The notes: generated from the letters alone by a model not told the origin. A DNA stretch of 64,000 nucleotides from Vicia villosa (GCF_029867415.1 NC_081186.1:24059915-24123914); one strand, 5' to 3'; numbered from the stretch's first letter, positions 1 through 9,552 are shown. Numbers and translations: made by a program.

Positions 1-658
1 GAGTTTCAGCAAGTTTGATATGAGTTGTTTTGGTGCAGAATCGTTAACCTTGCTTCTCATCAGAACTTCATATTTATAGGCGTTGAGAAGATGACCGTTG
101 AATGCATTTAATGCTTTGCGTGTTCCGTACAGCTTTGCATTTAATGTTATACGCTTTTGTCAACTACCTCGAGCCTTGTTCACGCTGTGTCTACTGACGT
201 AGCCTTTAGTAGCTTTAACGTTCCTTTTGTCAGTCAGCGTAGTCTGCCACGTGTACTTCCTTCTGATCTGATGTTTGTGAATACGACGTTTGAATATCAT
301 CAGAGTCAAACAGCTTGGTGCACAGCATCTTCTGATCTTCTGACCTTGAAGTGCTTCTGAGCGTGATACCATCTTCTGATCTTCAGTGCTTCTGATCTCA
401 TGTTCTTCTGATGCTTCCATAGACCCATGTTCTGATTCTGCTTCGACCATCTTCTGATGTCTTGCCAGACCATGTTCTGATGTTGCATGCTGAACCATTT
501 GAGACACATCTTCTGAGCGCTGAATTATGCGTACTCTTTATATATTTCCTGAAAGGGAAATTGCATTGGATTAGAGTACCATATTATCTTAAGCAAAATT
601 CATATTATTGTTATCATCAAAACTAAGATAATTGATAAGAACAAATCTTGTTCTAACA
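1..658 (-). repeat. 3' LTR of the SIRE element (partial)
   Basis: Position 1 corresponds to position 8356 in the 5' LTR, so about 615 bases of this LTR are missing at the window edge. It ends at ...TTCTAACA on the plus strand, which is TGTTAGAA on the element strand. It contains many copies of CTTCTGAT and a TATAAATA-type box on the minus strand near 70-80. Short reading frames here are LTR noise and recur identically at 8515-8864. Confidence 0.95.
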
Positions 659-675
659 ATCTCCCCCTTTTTGAT
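659..675 (-). promoter_or_regulatory. Polypurine tract next to the 3' LTR
   Basis: On the minus strand the sequence just before the LTR reads AAAAAGGGGGAGAT, directly followed by TTGTTAGAAC. This is the expected plus-strand primer site of a copia element and fixes the orientation and the inner boundary of the 3' LTR. Confidence 0.85.
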
Positions 676-770
676 GATGACAAAAACATATATAAATGAT
701 ATGAATTTGCGATCAGAAAGAGTAGACGGCAAAAGACAAATTACACAGCTATAGCATAAGCATATGAATA

Positions 771-830
771 TGTCTCCCCCTGAGATTAACAATCTCCCCC
801 TGAGATAAATAATCTCCCCCTGAAATAAAT
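771..830 (-). repeat. Three 20-bp tandem polypurine-like units
   Basis: The block CTCCCCCTGA occurs at 774, 794 and 814, exactly 20 bases apart, within units of the type AATCTCCCCCTGAGATAAAT. On the element strand each contains GGGGGAGATT, the same core as the true polypurine tract about 110 bases away. Multiple polypurine motifs upstream of the 3' LTR are a known feature of Sireviruses. Confidence 0.8.
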
Positions 831-896
831 ACTCGAAGAACTTTGATAAAAGACTTCCCTGATTATTTCGGTAGAGACGATCATATAAGCTTCTGC

Positions 897-1095
897 CTTC
901 AGAGAATTCATAGCTTCTGACTTCTGCTTCCATTGGACAGCTTCAGAACTTGAATTTCTTTGATCTTCAGAACATTCACAGCTTCTGATTTCTGCTTCCA
1001 TTGAGGACAGCTTCAGAACTTGAATTTCTGGATCTTTTGGAGCATTCACATCTTCTGATTTCTGCTTCCCTCGGATAGCTTCAGAACTTTGAATG
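897..1095 (-). repeat. Tandem repeat, about 68 bp x 3, in the SIRE non-coding region
   Basis: The phrase TGCTTCCATT (third copy TGCTTCCCTC) appears at about 925, 992 and 1062, each followed by GGACAGCTTCAGAACTT or a close variant and preceded by CTTCTGA. The period is therefore about 67-70 bases. It lies between the polypurine block and the extra ORF and does not appear to code. Confidence 0.7.
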
Positions 1096-1120
1096 TCCAC
1101 CAACATCACTTCATGCTAGA

Positions 1121-1360
1121 TTTGTATCAGAACATTGTTGAATGTACCAGAGCATCATCTGAGCATCTCTACATCCTGAAATGTTACAGAACAAAAACTA
1201 AACGACAAAAGTCAGCATGAACGAGTTAGAACATAAAATGTATATTCAAATACATGATATGTATCAGAGCCAAATGTATCAGAGCATTTTAGGCTAAAAA
1301 CATGTATCAGAGCAAATAATGTATCAGAGCCATAACATTTTATGTATCAGGGCAAATAGA
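1121..1360 (-). repeat. Interspersed short repeat ATGTATCAGAGC
   Basis: At least six copies of ATGTATCAGAGC or a one-base variant (TGTATCAGAACA, TGTACCAGAGCA, TGTATCAGGGCA) occur in about 240 bases at irregular spacing. No open reading frame is associated. This is part of the low-complexity SIRE region between the coding part and the 3' LTR. Confidence 0.6.
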
Positions 1361-1638
1361 ATTTTGTCAGAACAGGATAGACAATGATATTCAAATTCTA
1401 TTATCAGTGCTTCTGATTCATTCTTCTTTCTTGCTTCTGATCTCTGAAGCTTGACAGCACTCAGCTTGCTTCAGTTTCCATGGTTTTGCTTCTAGTGTTT
1501 GCTTTGAAGATTCACTTCACTTCTCGGTACCTGCAAAAACACTTAAACCATATAGAACTTGCAGTTCTTGTTAGTGAATGTGTGGGAGCCTTTACCCAGC
1601 AACTGATAGATTTAATCAAATCATTTATCATTTATCTT

Positions 1639-1660
1639 TCTCCCCCTTTTTGTCATAACA
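1639..1660 (-). promoter_or_regulatory. Second polypurine-like motif, about 1 kb inside the SIRE element
   Basis: On the minus strand this reads GACAAAAAGGGGGAGAAAG, nearly the same as the polypurine tract at the 3' LTR and including the preceding ATGA/ATGACAAAAA context. It could be an internal (central) polypurine tract that primes a second plus strand. Its use cannot be told from sequence. Confidence 0.55.
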
Positions 1661-1871
1661 TCAAAAAGAATATATAAAAAGATTCAGATGTATAAAACGA
1701 CAAAAGAAAACATTTACTGGAATGTAAAACACAAAGAAACTTTTTCATTGATCATCAAAAGAGGATTACAAGAGGTTGTGCAACAAAGAAAAAGAAAACT
1801 ACTAAGACCAAATCCTAGGACCCTAGCTAAGACCACGTCTGTGCCAGCATGCCATGAAGAAATGAAACGCC

Positions 1872-2261
1872 TCATTGACTGCTTCTAGGGCTTTCAGGCG
1901 AGGGATCAGGGAGACTTGGTCCTGTAGCAGATCTTCCACCACCTTTACCAGAGACAACATCCTCAGCGGGTGAAGATGAAGAGATGTCTTCAGAAGAGAT
2001 TAAAGGAGAGGAAAAATCAGAGGAAGCTGAGTCTTGAAGGTCGAAAGATGAGGAAGAAGATGGAGATGATGGAGGGCTTTCACCAGGAGGATGAAACACA
2101 CGTCTAGAATAGTTTCCAGACAACATTGCTTCGAAAGGATTCACCTTGAGAGGATCATAGGTGATTTTGATCTTTTTGGGTTTGGAAGGAGATGTTTCAA
2201 CAGCTTTTCGTTTGATGTTTTTATTATTTTCATGATTTCCTGGGCTTGATGAAGAGTTCAT
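1872..2261 (-). CDS. Unassigned ORF between pol and 3' LTR of SIRE (129 aa)
   Basis: A 129-residue open frame lies downstream of pol and in the same direction, in the place where Sireviruses often carry an extra, envelope-like ORF. The product is rich in Ser and Pro. It has a basic stretch near residues 17-32 (KRKAVETSPSKPKKIKI) that could act as a nuclear localisation signal, and a long acidic/serine tail. There is no signal peptide and no membrane segment, so nothing supports a true envelope protein. It is much shorter than the several-hundred-residue third ORFs of some SIRE elements and may be a remnant. I do not recognise a domain. The start is the first ATG after a leader of about 450 bases from the pol stop. 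Confidence 0.5.
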   Translation of the reverse strand: MNSSSSPGNHENNKNIKRKAVETSPSKPKKIKITYDPLKVNPFEAMLSGNYSRRVFHPPGESPPSSPSSSSSFDLQDSASSDFSSPLISSEDISSSSPAEDVVSGKGGGRSATGPSLPDPSPESPRSSQ

Positions 2262-2714
2262 GATGGGTTTGCAGGTAGGGTTTGATATGGAAGAGAGGGA
2301 GAGACAAACTTTATGAGGAATGTAAGGAGATAGAAAAAGTTGAGAGGGAACGAGAAGAGTTTAAAGAGTATTTAAAAGAGAATGAAATGAAACGAGTGAT
2401 GACTAGCATTTAATGTTACGTGACGTGAGGAGAGATAATAAAGACAAATGAAGTGACTGGCACAGTTACCTATGGTCGGCGTCCCTTCAACTGCTCGCGC
2501 GCTTATCCATGAATAGTAACGACAGGTTTACCATCCCGAGATAAAGCGTAACAGCTGCTTTGCTTTAAAAGAGGTTCTGAATCAACTTAGACAATGAAAC
2601 ATTAGTAATAACCGAATCATAATTTCTAAAAGAATTCAATCAGAACTTCTGATTAAAAAAAAATGTTCCTCATTCATTTCAGAAGATACTCATACATGAG
2701 AACTTCTCATCTTC

Positions 2715-5700
2715 TCATTCTGGGCATAAATCCATACTGATGTTCTTCAGAATGAACTTAAACCTATCTTCAGCCAGGGGTTTTGTAAAGATATCAGCCC
2801 ATTGATGGTCTGTATCAACAAAGTTTAAAGAAATAACACCCTTCTGAACATAGTCCCTTATGAAATGATGTTTTATCTCAATATGTTTAGCTTTTGAATG
2901 AAGAATAGGATTCTTAGATAAACATATAGCAGAAGTATTATCACAGAATATAGGAATGTTACTCTCAAATATCTGATAATCTTCTAACTGACTCTTCATC
3001 CAGAGCATCTGTGTACTACAACCAGCAGCTGCGACATATTCTGCTTCTGTGGTTGATAGAGCAATGGTTGCTTGCTTCTTGCTGTACCAGGAGATTAAGT
3101 GACTTCCAAGAAATTGGCAACTTCCTGAAGTACTTTTTCTTTCAATTCTGTCTCCAGCATAATCAGCATCGCAGAATCCTACTAAGTTGTATTCTTTAGA
3201 TTTTCTGTAAACTAAACCAACATTAGTAGTACCTTTCAGATACCTTAGAATTCTCTTAACAGCAGTTAAATGAGATTCTCTAGGATCTGATTGGAATCTA
3301 GCACACAAACAAACACTGAACAGAATGTCAGGTCTAGAAGCAGTCAGATATAGAAGAGATCCAATCATACCTCTGTATAACTTCTGATCTACCTTCTTAC
3401 TTACCTCATCCTTACCTAGGATGCATGTTGGATGCATAGGAGTTTTGGCTTCTTTGCAGTCTAGAAGATTAAACTTCTTCAGAAGTTCCTTCACATACTT
3501 GGTTTGGTGAACATACGTTCCTTCTGATGTTTGATTTATTTGTATTCCAAGGAAATACTTGAGTTCTCCCATCATGCTCATTTCAAACTCAGCCTGCATA
3601 GACTTAGCAAACTCCTTTCCAAGTGTAGCATTAGATGTTCCAAAAATAATATCATCTACATATATTTGACAAATTAAAATATCCTTTTCAAAGGTTTTAC
3701 AAAAGAGAGTAGTGTCCACTTTTCCTCTAGTGAAACCATTATCTAGAAGGAAAGAACTTAAGCGTTCATACCAAGCTCTGGGAGCCTGTTTCAATCCATA
3801 CAATGATTTCTTAAGTTTAAAAACATGATTAGGAGACATAGAGTCTTCAAAACCCGGAGGTTGATGGACATAAACTTCTTCATCTATATAACCATTTAAG
3901 AAGGCACTCTTAACATCCATCTGATAGAGAGTGATGTTATGTTGAGTGGCAAAAGAAATTAATAGACGAATAGATTCTAACCTGGCCACTGGTGCAAAGG
4001 TTTCTGTGTAGTCAATCCCTTCTTGCTGACTATAACCCTGAGCCACCAGTCTGGCTTTGTTCCTTACCACTTCGCCTTTCTCACTGAGCTTGTTTCTGAA
4101 GACCCATTTTGTACCGATTATATTGAATCCATCTGGTCTAGGAACAAGATCCCAAACATCATTCCTTGTAAACTGATTTAGTTCTTCTTGCATAGCAATT
4201 ATCCAGTCTGGATCTTCTAGAGCATGATCAACAGAAGTTGGCTCGATCAAAGATACAAGACCTAATTGACAGTCTGCATTGTTTCTAAGGAATGCTCTTG
4301 TTCTGATTGGATCATCCTTCTTTCCAAGAATGACATCTTCTGAATGACCAGAGATGAGTCTGGATGATCGTCTGACAGATGGTTCTTCAGAAATACTTAG
4401 ATCCTCCAGAGAAGCTGATACTTGATCTTCAGATTCTTTGCTTCTGAGAAGCTCTGCTTCTGATGCGTTGCTTCTTGGCTCAACAACTTCTGATATGTCA
4501 ATATCACAACCTGCAAAATTATCAACTTGCTTTGGTTTTTCAGAACCAAGCTTATCATCAAACCTGATATTGATTGATTCTTCTACAACCAATGTTTCAG
4601 TATTGTATACTCTGTAGCCTTTTGAGCGTTCAGAATATCCAAGAAGGAAACACTTTTGAGCTTTGGAATCAAACTTACCAAGATAATCTTTAGTGTTCAG
4701 AATAAAGCACACACATCCAAAAGGATGGAAATATGAAATGTTGGGCTTTTTATTCTTCCACAATTCATAGGGAGTCTTATTAAGAATAGGTCTGATAGAG
4801 ATTCTATTCTGAATATAACATGCAGTGTTTATTGCTTCTGCCCAGAAATGCTTAGCCATATTGGTTTCATTGATCATGGTTCTGGCCATTTCTTGAAGAG
4901 TCCTATTCTTTCGTTCTACAACCCCATTTTGCTGTGGAGTTCTAGGACAAGAGAAATCATGGGCAATACCATTTTCTTTGAAGAATTCTTCAAAGGATTT
5001 GTTCTCAAATTCACCACCATGATCACTTCTGACCTTTATGATTTTACACTCTTTTTCAGATTGAATCTGAATGCAGAAATCAAAGAACACTGAATGAGTC
5101 TCATCCTTGTGTTTCAAGAATTTTACCCATGTCCAGCGGCTATAATCATCTACGATGACTAATCCATATTTCTTTCCTCTGACAGATGCTGTTTTGACTG
5201 GGCCAAACAGATCAATGTGCAAGAGTTCTAATGGCCTTGAGGTAGAAACAACATTCTTAGACTTGAATGCAGGTTTGGAGAACTTGCCCTTCTGACATGC
5301 TTCACAAAGAGCATCTGATTGGAATTTCAAATTAGGGAGTCCTCTGACAAGATTCAGTTTGTTAATCTGAGAGATCTTTCTCAAACTAGCATGACCTAAT
5401 CTTCTGTGCCAGACCCACTGCTCTTCAGAAACAGACATAAGACAAGTCACCTTCTGACTCATAAGATCTTGCAGATCTGTCTTATAAATGTTGTTCTTCC
5501 TCTTGCCTGTAAATAGGATTGAGCCATCCTTCTGATTTACATCCTTGCAAGACTTTTGATTGAAGATTATATCATAACCATTGTCACTTAATTGACTGAT
5601 AGATAAGAGGTTATGAGTTAATCCTTCTACAAGAAGTACATTAGAAATGGAAGGAGAGTTACCAGACTTTATAGTTCCAGAGCCAATTATCTTGCCCTTC

Positions 5701-5849
5701 TGATCTCCTCCGAACTTGACTTCTCCTCCAGACTTAAGTACCAGGTCTTGGAACATAGACCTTCTTCCTGTCATGTGTCGCGAGCATCCAGAGTCCAGGT
5801 ACCATGACATGTTGTGCTTTGTCCTTCTTGCAGCCAAGGATATCTGCAA
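2715..5849 (-). CDS. pol: SIRE copia polyprotein, pol part (protease, integrase, RT, RNase H)
   Basis: This 1044-codon open frame has all copia pol domains in order. The protease active site DSG is at about residues 19-21. The integrase zinc-binding HHCC region has H148, H153, C182 and C185, and its catalytic triad is D213, D276 and E312. Reverse transcriptase has D645 in YQMDVKSAFLNG and the YVDD box at 730-733. RNase H has D894, E935 (TEAEY) and D970, and the frame ends in the conserved DIFTKPLAEDRF segment. No internal stop is present. The frame is +1 relative to gag and the two overlap by 116 bases at the protease entrance. The first ATG of this frame is probably not a real start; in relatives gag and pol form one polyprotein. 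The frame is therefore either expressed by frameshifting or cut off from gag by a one-base change. Confidence 0.93.
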   Translation of the reverse strand: MQISLAARRTKHNMSWYLDSGCSRHMTGRRSMFQDLVLKSGGEVKFGGDQKGKIIGSGTIKSGNSPSISNVLLVEGLTHNLLSISQLSDNGYDIIFNQKSCKDVNQKDGSILFTGKRKNNIYKTDLQDLMSQKVTCLMSVSEEQWVWHRRLGHASLRKISQINKLNLVRGLPNLKFQSDALCEACQKGKFSKPAFKSKNVVSTSRPLELLHIDLFGPVKTASVRGKKYGLVIVDDYSRWTWVKFLKHKDETHSVFFDFCIQIQSEKECKIIKVRSDHGGEFENKSFEEFFKENGIAHDFSCPRTPQQNGVVERKNRTLQEMARTMINETNMAKHFWAEAINTACYIQNRISIRPILNKTPYELWKNKKPNISYFHPFGCVCFILNTKDYLGKFDSKAQKCFLLGYSERSKGYRVYNTETLVVEESINIRFDDKLGSEKPKQVDNFAGCDIDISEVVEPRSNASEAELLRSKESEDQVSASLEDLSISEEPSVRRSSRLISGHSEDVILGKKDDPIRTRAFLRNNADCQLGLVSLIEPTSVDHALEDPDWIIAMQEELNQFTRNDVWDLVPRPDGFNIIGTKWVFRNKLSEKGEVVRNKARLVAQGYSQQEGIDYTETFAPVARLESIRLLISFATQHNITLYQMDVKSAFLNGYIDEEVYVHQPPGFEDSMSPNHVFKLKKSLYGLKQAPRAWYERLSSFLLDNGFTRGKVDTTLFCKTFEKDILICQIYVDDIIFGTSNATLGKEFAKSMQAEFEMSMMGELKYFLGIQINQTSEGTYVHQTKYVKELLKKFNLLDCKEAKTPMHPTCILGKDEVSKKVDQKLYRGMIGSLLYLTASRPDILFSVCLCARFQSDPRESHLTAVKRILRYLKGTTNVGLVYRKSKEYNLVGFCDADYAGDRIERKSTSGSCQFLGSHLISWYSKKQATIALSTTEAEYVAAAGCSTQMLWMKSQLEDYQIFESNIPIFCDNTSAICLSKNPILHSKAKHIEIKHHFIRDYVQKGVISLNFVDTDHQWADIFTKPLAEDRFKFILKNISMDLCPE

Positions 5850-7653
5850 TAGGAATAATCTTATCCTTAGGTACCCACATCTTTTTGGGTCCTTTCTTGT
5901 TAGATTTTCTCAAGTTCTGATTGAACTTGGGTTTAACATTGTAAGCAATAGGAGGAACAGCATGATAATTCTTAATGTGAGTTTCATGATATTTCATAGG
6001 TTGTGTCACATGCTTCTTAGTGTGTGTAATGTGAAAACTTTGTGCATGTGAAGTGTGCCTAATATCATGAGAGTGGCCATACTTGAACTGATCATACAAT
6101 GGCTTGTATGTAATTTTCATTTCATCAACAGGTTCAAGTTTGTATGGGGTTTCACCCTCATAACCAATGCCAACTCTTTTGTTTCCAGACACAGCATATA
6201 TCATAGAAGCTAGCTGACTTCTGCCAATACTTCTAGATAAGAACTTTCTGAAACTTAAATCATATTCTTTCAGAATATGGTTCAGACTAGGAGTGGATTT
6301 TTCTGAATCAGAAGGAGATCCAACATCATTGGATAATTTTAAAAGTTTTTCTTTTAATTCAGAATTCTCCAACTCAAGCTTCTTTGTTTCAAATTCAAAT
6401 TGCTTTTTCAGCTTTTTGTATTTGAGACTAATCTGAGACTTGAGTTCCAGAAGTTCAGTTAGACCGGAAACTAACTCATCTCTAGTAAGTTCAGAAAATA
6501 CCTCTTCAGAATCTGATTCTGATGTAGATTCTGATCCGTCATCTTCTGTCGCCATCAGCGCACAGTTGGCCTGCTCATCTTCTGAATCATCTTCTGACTC
6601 ATCCCAGGTTGCCATAAGACCTTTCTTCTTATGAAACTTTTTCTTGGGACTTTCCTTTTGAAGATTTGGACATTCATTCTTGTAGTGTCCAGGCTCATTG
6701 CATTCATAGCACATGACCTTCTTCTTGTCAAATCTTCTTTCATCAGAAGATTCTCCACGTTCAAATTTCCTTGAACTTCTGAAGCCTCTGAACTTCCTTT
6801 GCTTGGTCTTCCAGAGTTGATTTAGCCTTCTGGAAATCATGGACAGTTCATCTTCTTCTTCAGATTCTGATTCTTCAGGATCTTCTTCTCTGGCCTGAAA
6901 AGCGTTAGTGCATTTCTTGATATTTGATTTTAATGCAATAGACTTACCTTTCTTTTGAGGCTCATTTGCGTCCAGCTCAATCTCATGGTTTCTCAAGGCA
7001 CTGATAAGCTCTTCCAGAGAAACTTCATTCAGATTCTTCGCAATCTTGAATGCAGTCACCATCGGACCCCATCTTCTGGGTAAGCTTCTGATGATCTTCT
7101 TTACATGATCAGCCTTGGTGTATCCTTTGTCAAGAACTCTCAATCCAGCAGTCAGAGTTTGAAATCTCGAAAACATCTTTTCAATGTCTTCATCATCCTC
7201 CATCTTGAAGGCTTCATACTTCTGGATTAAGGCAAGAGCTTTGGTCTCCTTGACTTGAGCGTTTCCTTCATGAGTCATTTTCAAGGACTCATATATGTCA
7301 TAGGCCGTTTCCCTGTTAGATATCTTCTCATACTCAGCATGAGAGATAGCATTCAGCAAAACAGTTCTACATTTATGATGATTCCTGAAAAGCTTCTTTT
7401 GATCATCATTCATTTCTTGCCTTGACAGCTTTACGCCTCTGGCATTTACAGGATGTTTGTAACCATCCATCAGAAGATCCCATAGATCACCATCTAGACC
7501 CAGAAAGTAACTTTCCAGTTTATCTTTCCAGTATTCAAAGTTTTCACCATCAAATATCGGCGGTCTAGTATAACCATTGTTACCGTTGTATTGCTCAGCA
7601 GAGCCAGATGTAGATGCAGGTGTAGGTATAGTCCTTTCACTTTCATCAACCAT
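5734..7653 (-). CDS. gag: SIRE copia Gag (639 aa, frame ends at the protease)
   Basis: Gag makes the virus-like particle that packages element RNA. The copia-type gag domain covers about residues 35-255. A CCHC zinc knuckle follows at 315-328 (CYECNEPGHYKNEC), flanked by acidic serine-rich linkers, and a long predicted coiled coil spans about 392-442. The long tail with a coiled coil after the knuckle is typical of Sirevirus Gag. The frame runs past the knuckle up to the protease active site, where it goes out of register: the last ~30 residues are a +1-shifted reading of the protease entrance. The ATG at 7653 lies about 75 bases downstream of the primer binding site. A gag relative at the right edge of the window (63492 onward) aligns from its first residues, which supports this start. 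Confidence 0.92.
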   Translation of the reverse strand: MVDESERTIPTPASTSGSAEQYNGNNGYTRPPIFDGENFEYWKDKLESYFLGLDGDLWDLLMDGYKHPVNARGVKLSRQEMNDDQKKLFRNHHKCRTVLLNAISHAEYEKISNRETAYDIYESLKMTHEGNAQVKETKALALIQKYEAFKMEDDEDIEKMFSRFQTLTAGLRVLDKGYTKADHVKKIIRSLPRRWGPMVTAFKIAKNLNEVSLEELISALRNHEIELDANEPQKKGKSIALKSNIKKCTNAFQAREEDPEESESEEEDELSMISRRLNQLWKTKQRKFRGFRSSRKFERGESSDERRFDKKKVMCYECNEPGHYKNECPNLQKESPKKKFHKKKGLMATWDESEDDSEDEQANCALMATEDDGSESTSESDSEEVFSELTRDELVSGLTELLELKSQISLKYKKLKKQFEFETKKLELENSELKEKLLKLSNDVGSPSDSEKSTPSLNHILKEYDLSFRKFLSRSIGRSQLASMIYAVSGNKRVGIGYEGETPYKLEPVDEMKITYKPLYDQFKYGHSHDIRHTSHAQSFHITHTKKHVTQPMKYHETHIKNYHAVPPIAYNVKPKFNQNLRKSNKKGPKKMWVPKDKIIPIADILGCKKDKAQHVMVPGLWMLATHDRKKVYVPRPGT

Positions 7654-7726
7654 CTTTTAAATGAAGCGTTTTTCTCTTCCTGAATCTTTTCTAAACACGG
7701 TTAAGTGCTTGCACCTTAGAACCGGC

Positions 7727-7738
7727 GCTCTGATACCA
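7727..7738 (-). promoter_or_regulatory. Primer binding site (initiator tRNA-Met type)
   Basis: On the minus strand, TGGTATCAGAGC begins two bases after the end of the 5' LTR (...CCTTCA AT). This is the standard complement of the 3' end of plant initiator tRNA-Met. Confidence 0.9.
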
Positions 7739-8081
7739 ATTGAAGGATAGAAAAACACTTAGAAAGGGGGGGGATTGAATAAGTGTGACTTAAAAACTTG
7801 GACGATAAAAATAAATTGCACAATTATTTTTATCCTGGTTCGCTGTTAACGAAGCTACTCCAGTCCACCCCCGCAGAGATGATTTACCTCAACTGAGGAT
7901 TTAATCCACTAATCGCACGGATTACAATGGTTTTCCACTTAGCCGCAACTAAGTCTTCCAGAGTCTTCTGATCACAACCTGATCACTCCAGGAACAACTG
8001 CTTAGTTCACTCCTAAGACTTTTTCTAGAGTCTACTGATCAACACGATCACTCTAGGCTTAGTTCACTCCTAAGACTTTTC

Positions 8082-8156
8082 TGCTCAGCCAACTGCCAAG
8101 ACTTCCTGCTCAGCCAACTGCCAAGACTTCCTGCTCAGCCAACTGCCAAGACTTCC
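8082..8156. repeat. 25-bp x 3 perfect tandem repeat in the LTR
   Basis: Three head-to-tail copies of a 25-base unit beginning TGCTCAGCCAACTGCCAAGA start at 8082, 8107 and 8132 with no mismatch between them. Such recent, perfect expansion is consistent with a young insertion. Confidence 0.9.
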
Positions 8157-8423
8157 TAGAGTATACTGATCAACTGATCACTCTAGTTCCTTACAACTTA
8201 ATGTAATCTATTCAAGAGTTTACAAATGCTTCTTAAAAGCGATAATCACAACTGTGATATTTCTCTTACAATTTAAGCTTAATCTCACTAAGATATTACA
8301 ACAGCAATGTAGTGAGCTTTGATGAAGATGAAGATTCTGAGTTTAGATTTGAACAGAGTTTCAGCAAGTTTGATATGAGTTGTTTTGGTGCAGAATCGTT
8401 AACCTTGCTTCTCATCAGAACTT

Positions 8424-8436
8424 CATATTTATAGGC
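8424..8436 (-). promoter_or_regulatory. TATA box of the SIRE 5' LTR
   Basis: The minus strand reads CCTATAAATATGAAG inside the LTR, about 590 bases from its 5' end, which would leave about 680 bases of R/U5. The same box in the second SIRE element (62858-62866) marks the site where another retrotransposon inserted. Confidence 0.6.
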
Positions 8437-9071
8437 GTTGAGAAGATGACCGTTGAATGCATTTAATGCTTTGCGTGTTCCGTACAGCTTTGCATTTAAT
8501 GTTATACGCTTTTGTCAACTACCTCGAGCCTTGTTCACGCTGTGTCTACTGACGTAGCCTTTAGTAGCTTTAACGTTCCTTTTGTCAGTCAGCGTAGTCT
8601 GCCACGTGTACTTCCTTCTGATCTGATGTTTGTGAATACGACGTTTGAATATCATCAGAGTCAAACAGCTTGGTGCACAACATCTTCTGATCTTCTGACC
8701 TTGAAGTGCTTCTGAGCGTGATACCATCTTCTGATCTTCAGTGCTTCTGATCTCATGTTCTTCTGATGCTTCCATAGACCCATGTTCTGATTCTGCTTCG
8801 ACCATCTTCTGATGTCTTGCCAGACCATGTTCTGATGTTGCATGCTGAACCATTTGAGACACATCTTCTGAGCGCTGAATTATGCGTACTCTTTATATAT
8901 TTCCTGAAAGGGAAATTGCATTGGATTAGAGTACCATATTATCTTAAGCAAAATTCATATTATTGTTATCATCAAAACTAAGATAATTGATAAGAACAAA
9001 TCTTGTTCTAACAGTGAGGGGGGTAGAGAAGATCATGAGGTGACAGTGCCGGGAACGCCGAAGGCTCGGGC

Positions 9072-9393
9072 TGTTACACCCACAAACTGTGGAAATTCTT
9101 TTATTCACTTGCAACTGCAACTTCTGTGAATACAAGTTAATGACTTGATTACAAATAATGAGGGTTACTCCCTATTTATAGATTTAGGTTAGCTTTTTCC
9201 CTAAGCCAAAGCCCAAAACTATAAAAGCTCAAAATACCTATTTTGGAACTAAATCAAATCTAATCTATTTTAAATCTAAATCAAATCTATCTAGATCTAA
9301 AACAAATATATGTGTAACTAACTGTTACACATTTCGACACACCTTGTGTTCGAGCAACAACCTGCTTCGACACAAAGAATTATAAATTAACAC
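9072..9393 (-). mobile_element. Short LTR-like fragment, likely copia
   Basis: Read on the minus strand this piece begins TGTTAATTTATAATTC, has a CTATAAATAGGGAG TATA box, then AATAAA, and ends GTGGGTGTAACA. That order and the TG...CA ends fit an LTR of about 320 bp. The repeated TCGAAGCAGG/TCGAACACAAGG phrases recall copia LTRs of legumes. I find no matching target duplication and no primer site or polypurine tract beside it, so it is an LTR fragment or an old solo LTR. Confidence 0.5.
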
Positions 9394-9432
9394 TTCTTGG
9401 ATTAGTGGGTCGCAAGGCCGGATACCAAGATT

Positions 9433-9435
<3 letters not shown>

Positions 9436-9485
<50 letters not shown>
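9436..9485. repeat. (TA)n microsatellite
   Basis: About 25 uninterrupted TA units. It forms the left host flank of the MITE that was later split by the MULE; the right flank is the TA tract at 26661-26772. Confidence 0.95.
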
Positions 9486-9487
<2 letters not shown>

Positions 9488-9552
9488 ACATATCATATGA
9501 GAATGAGTAAGTTATATGAGAATGTGATTACAATCATTGAATTTATATTTAA
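9485..9552. mobile_element. Left part of a MITE in a TA microsatellite, split by the MULE
   Basis: The left end AGGACATATCATATGAGAAT is an imperfect inverted match to the sequence at 26640-26660, which read on the other strand is AGGGCATATCTAGTGAGAAT. Both ends abut (TA)n tracts. Removing the MULE and one copy of its target duplication leaves an element of about 216 bp with terminal inverted repeats inside a TA repeat, like the Micron type of MITE. Confidence 0.6.

Larger units (their letters stand above)
1..9013 (-). mobile_element. SIRE/Sirevirus-type Ty1/copia retrotransposon, 3' LTR truncated by window edge
   Basis: In minus-strand order this element shows a 5' LTR (9013-7741), a tRNA-iMet-type primer binding site, gag, pol, a small extra ORF, several polypurine motifs and a 3' LTR (658 to beyond the left edge). 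LTR ends are TG...CA. The domain order protease-integrase-RT-RNase H is that of Ty1/copia. The large gag with coiled coil, the extra ORF after pol and the repeated polypurine tracts point to the Sirevirus (SIRE/Maximus) lineage. The 658 bases of 3' LTR in view match the 5' LTR with one substitution by eye (G at 324 against A at 8679), so insertion was recent. The base pairs after the right LTR (GTGAG, 9014-9018) would be one copy of the target duplication; the partner lies outside the window. Confidence 0.95.
7741..9013 (-). repeat. 5' LTR of the SIRE element, 1273 bp
   Basis: Bounded by TG (TGAAGGATAG on the plus strand) and CA (TTCTAACA). It carries the same CTTCTGAT-rich segment as the 3' LTR. 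The inner boundary is set by the primer binding site, the outer by the end of identity with the left copy, where 659 and 9014 diverge. Confidence 0.93.

Noticed and set aside
157..509. Overlapping small ORFs on both strands near the left edge
   Set aside because: They lie in the SIRE LTR and recur almost unchanged in the other LTR (8512-8864). They consist of CTTCTGAT-type repeats and have no domain.
1872..2261. Envelope protein of SIRE
   Set aside because: The ORF sits in the right place but has no signal peptide or membrane segment and is only 129 residues, so I do not call it env.
9014..9071. Primer site of a retrotransposon next to the LTR fragment at 9072
   Set aside because: On the minus strand nothing here matches a tRNA 3' end starting TGG, so the fragment could not be extended to a full element.
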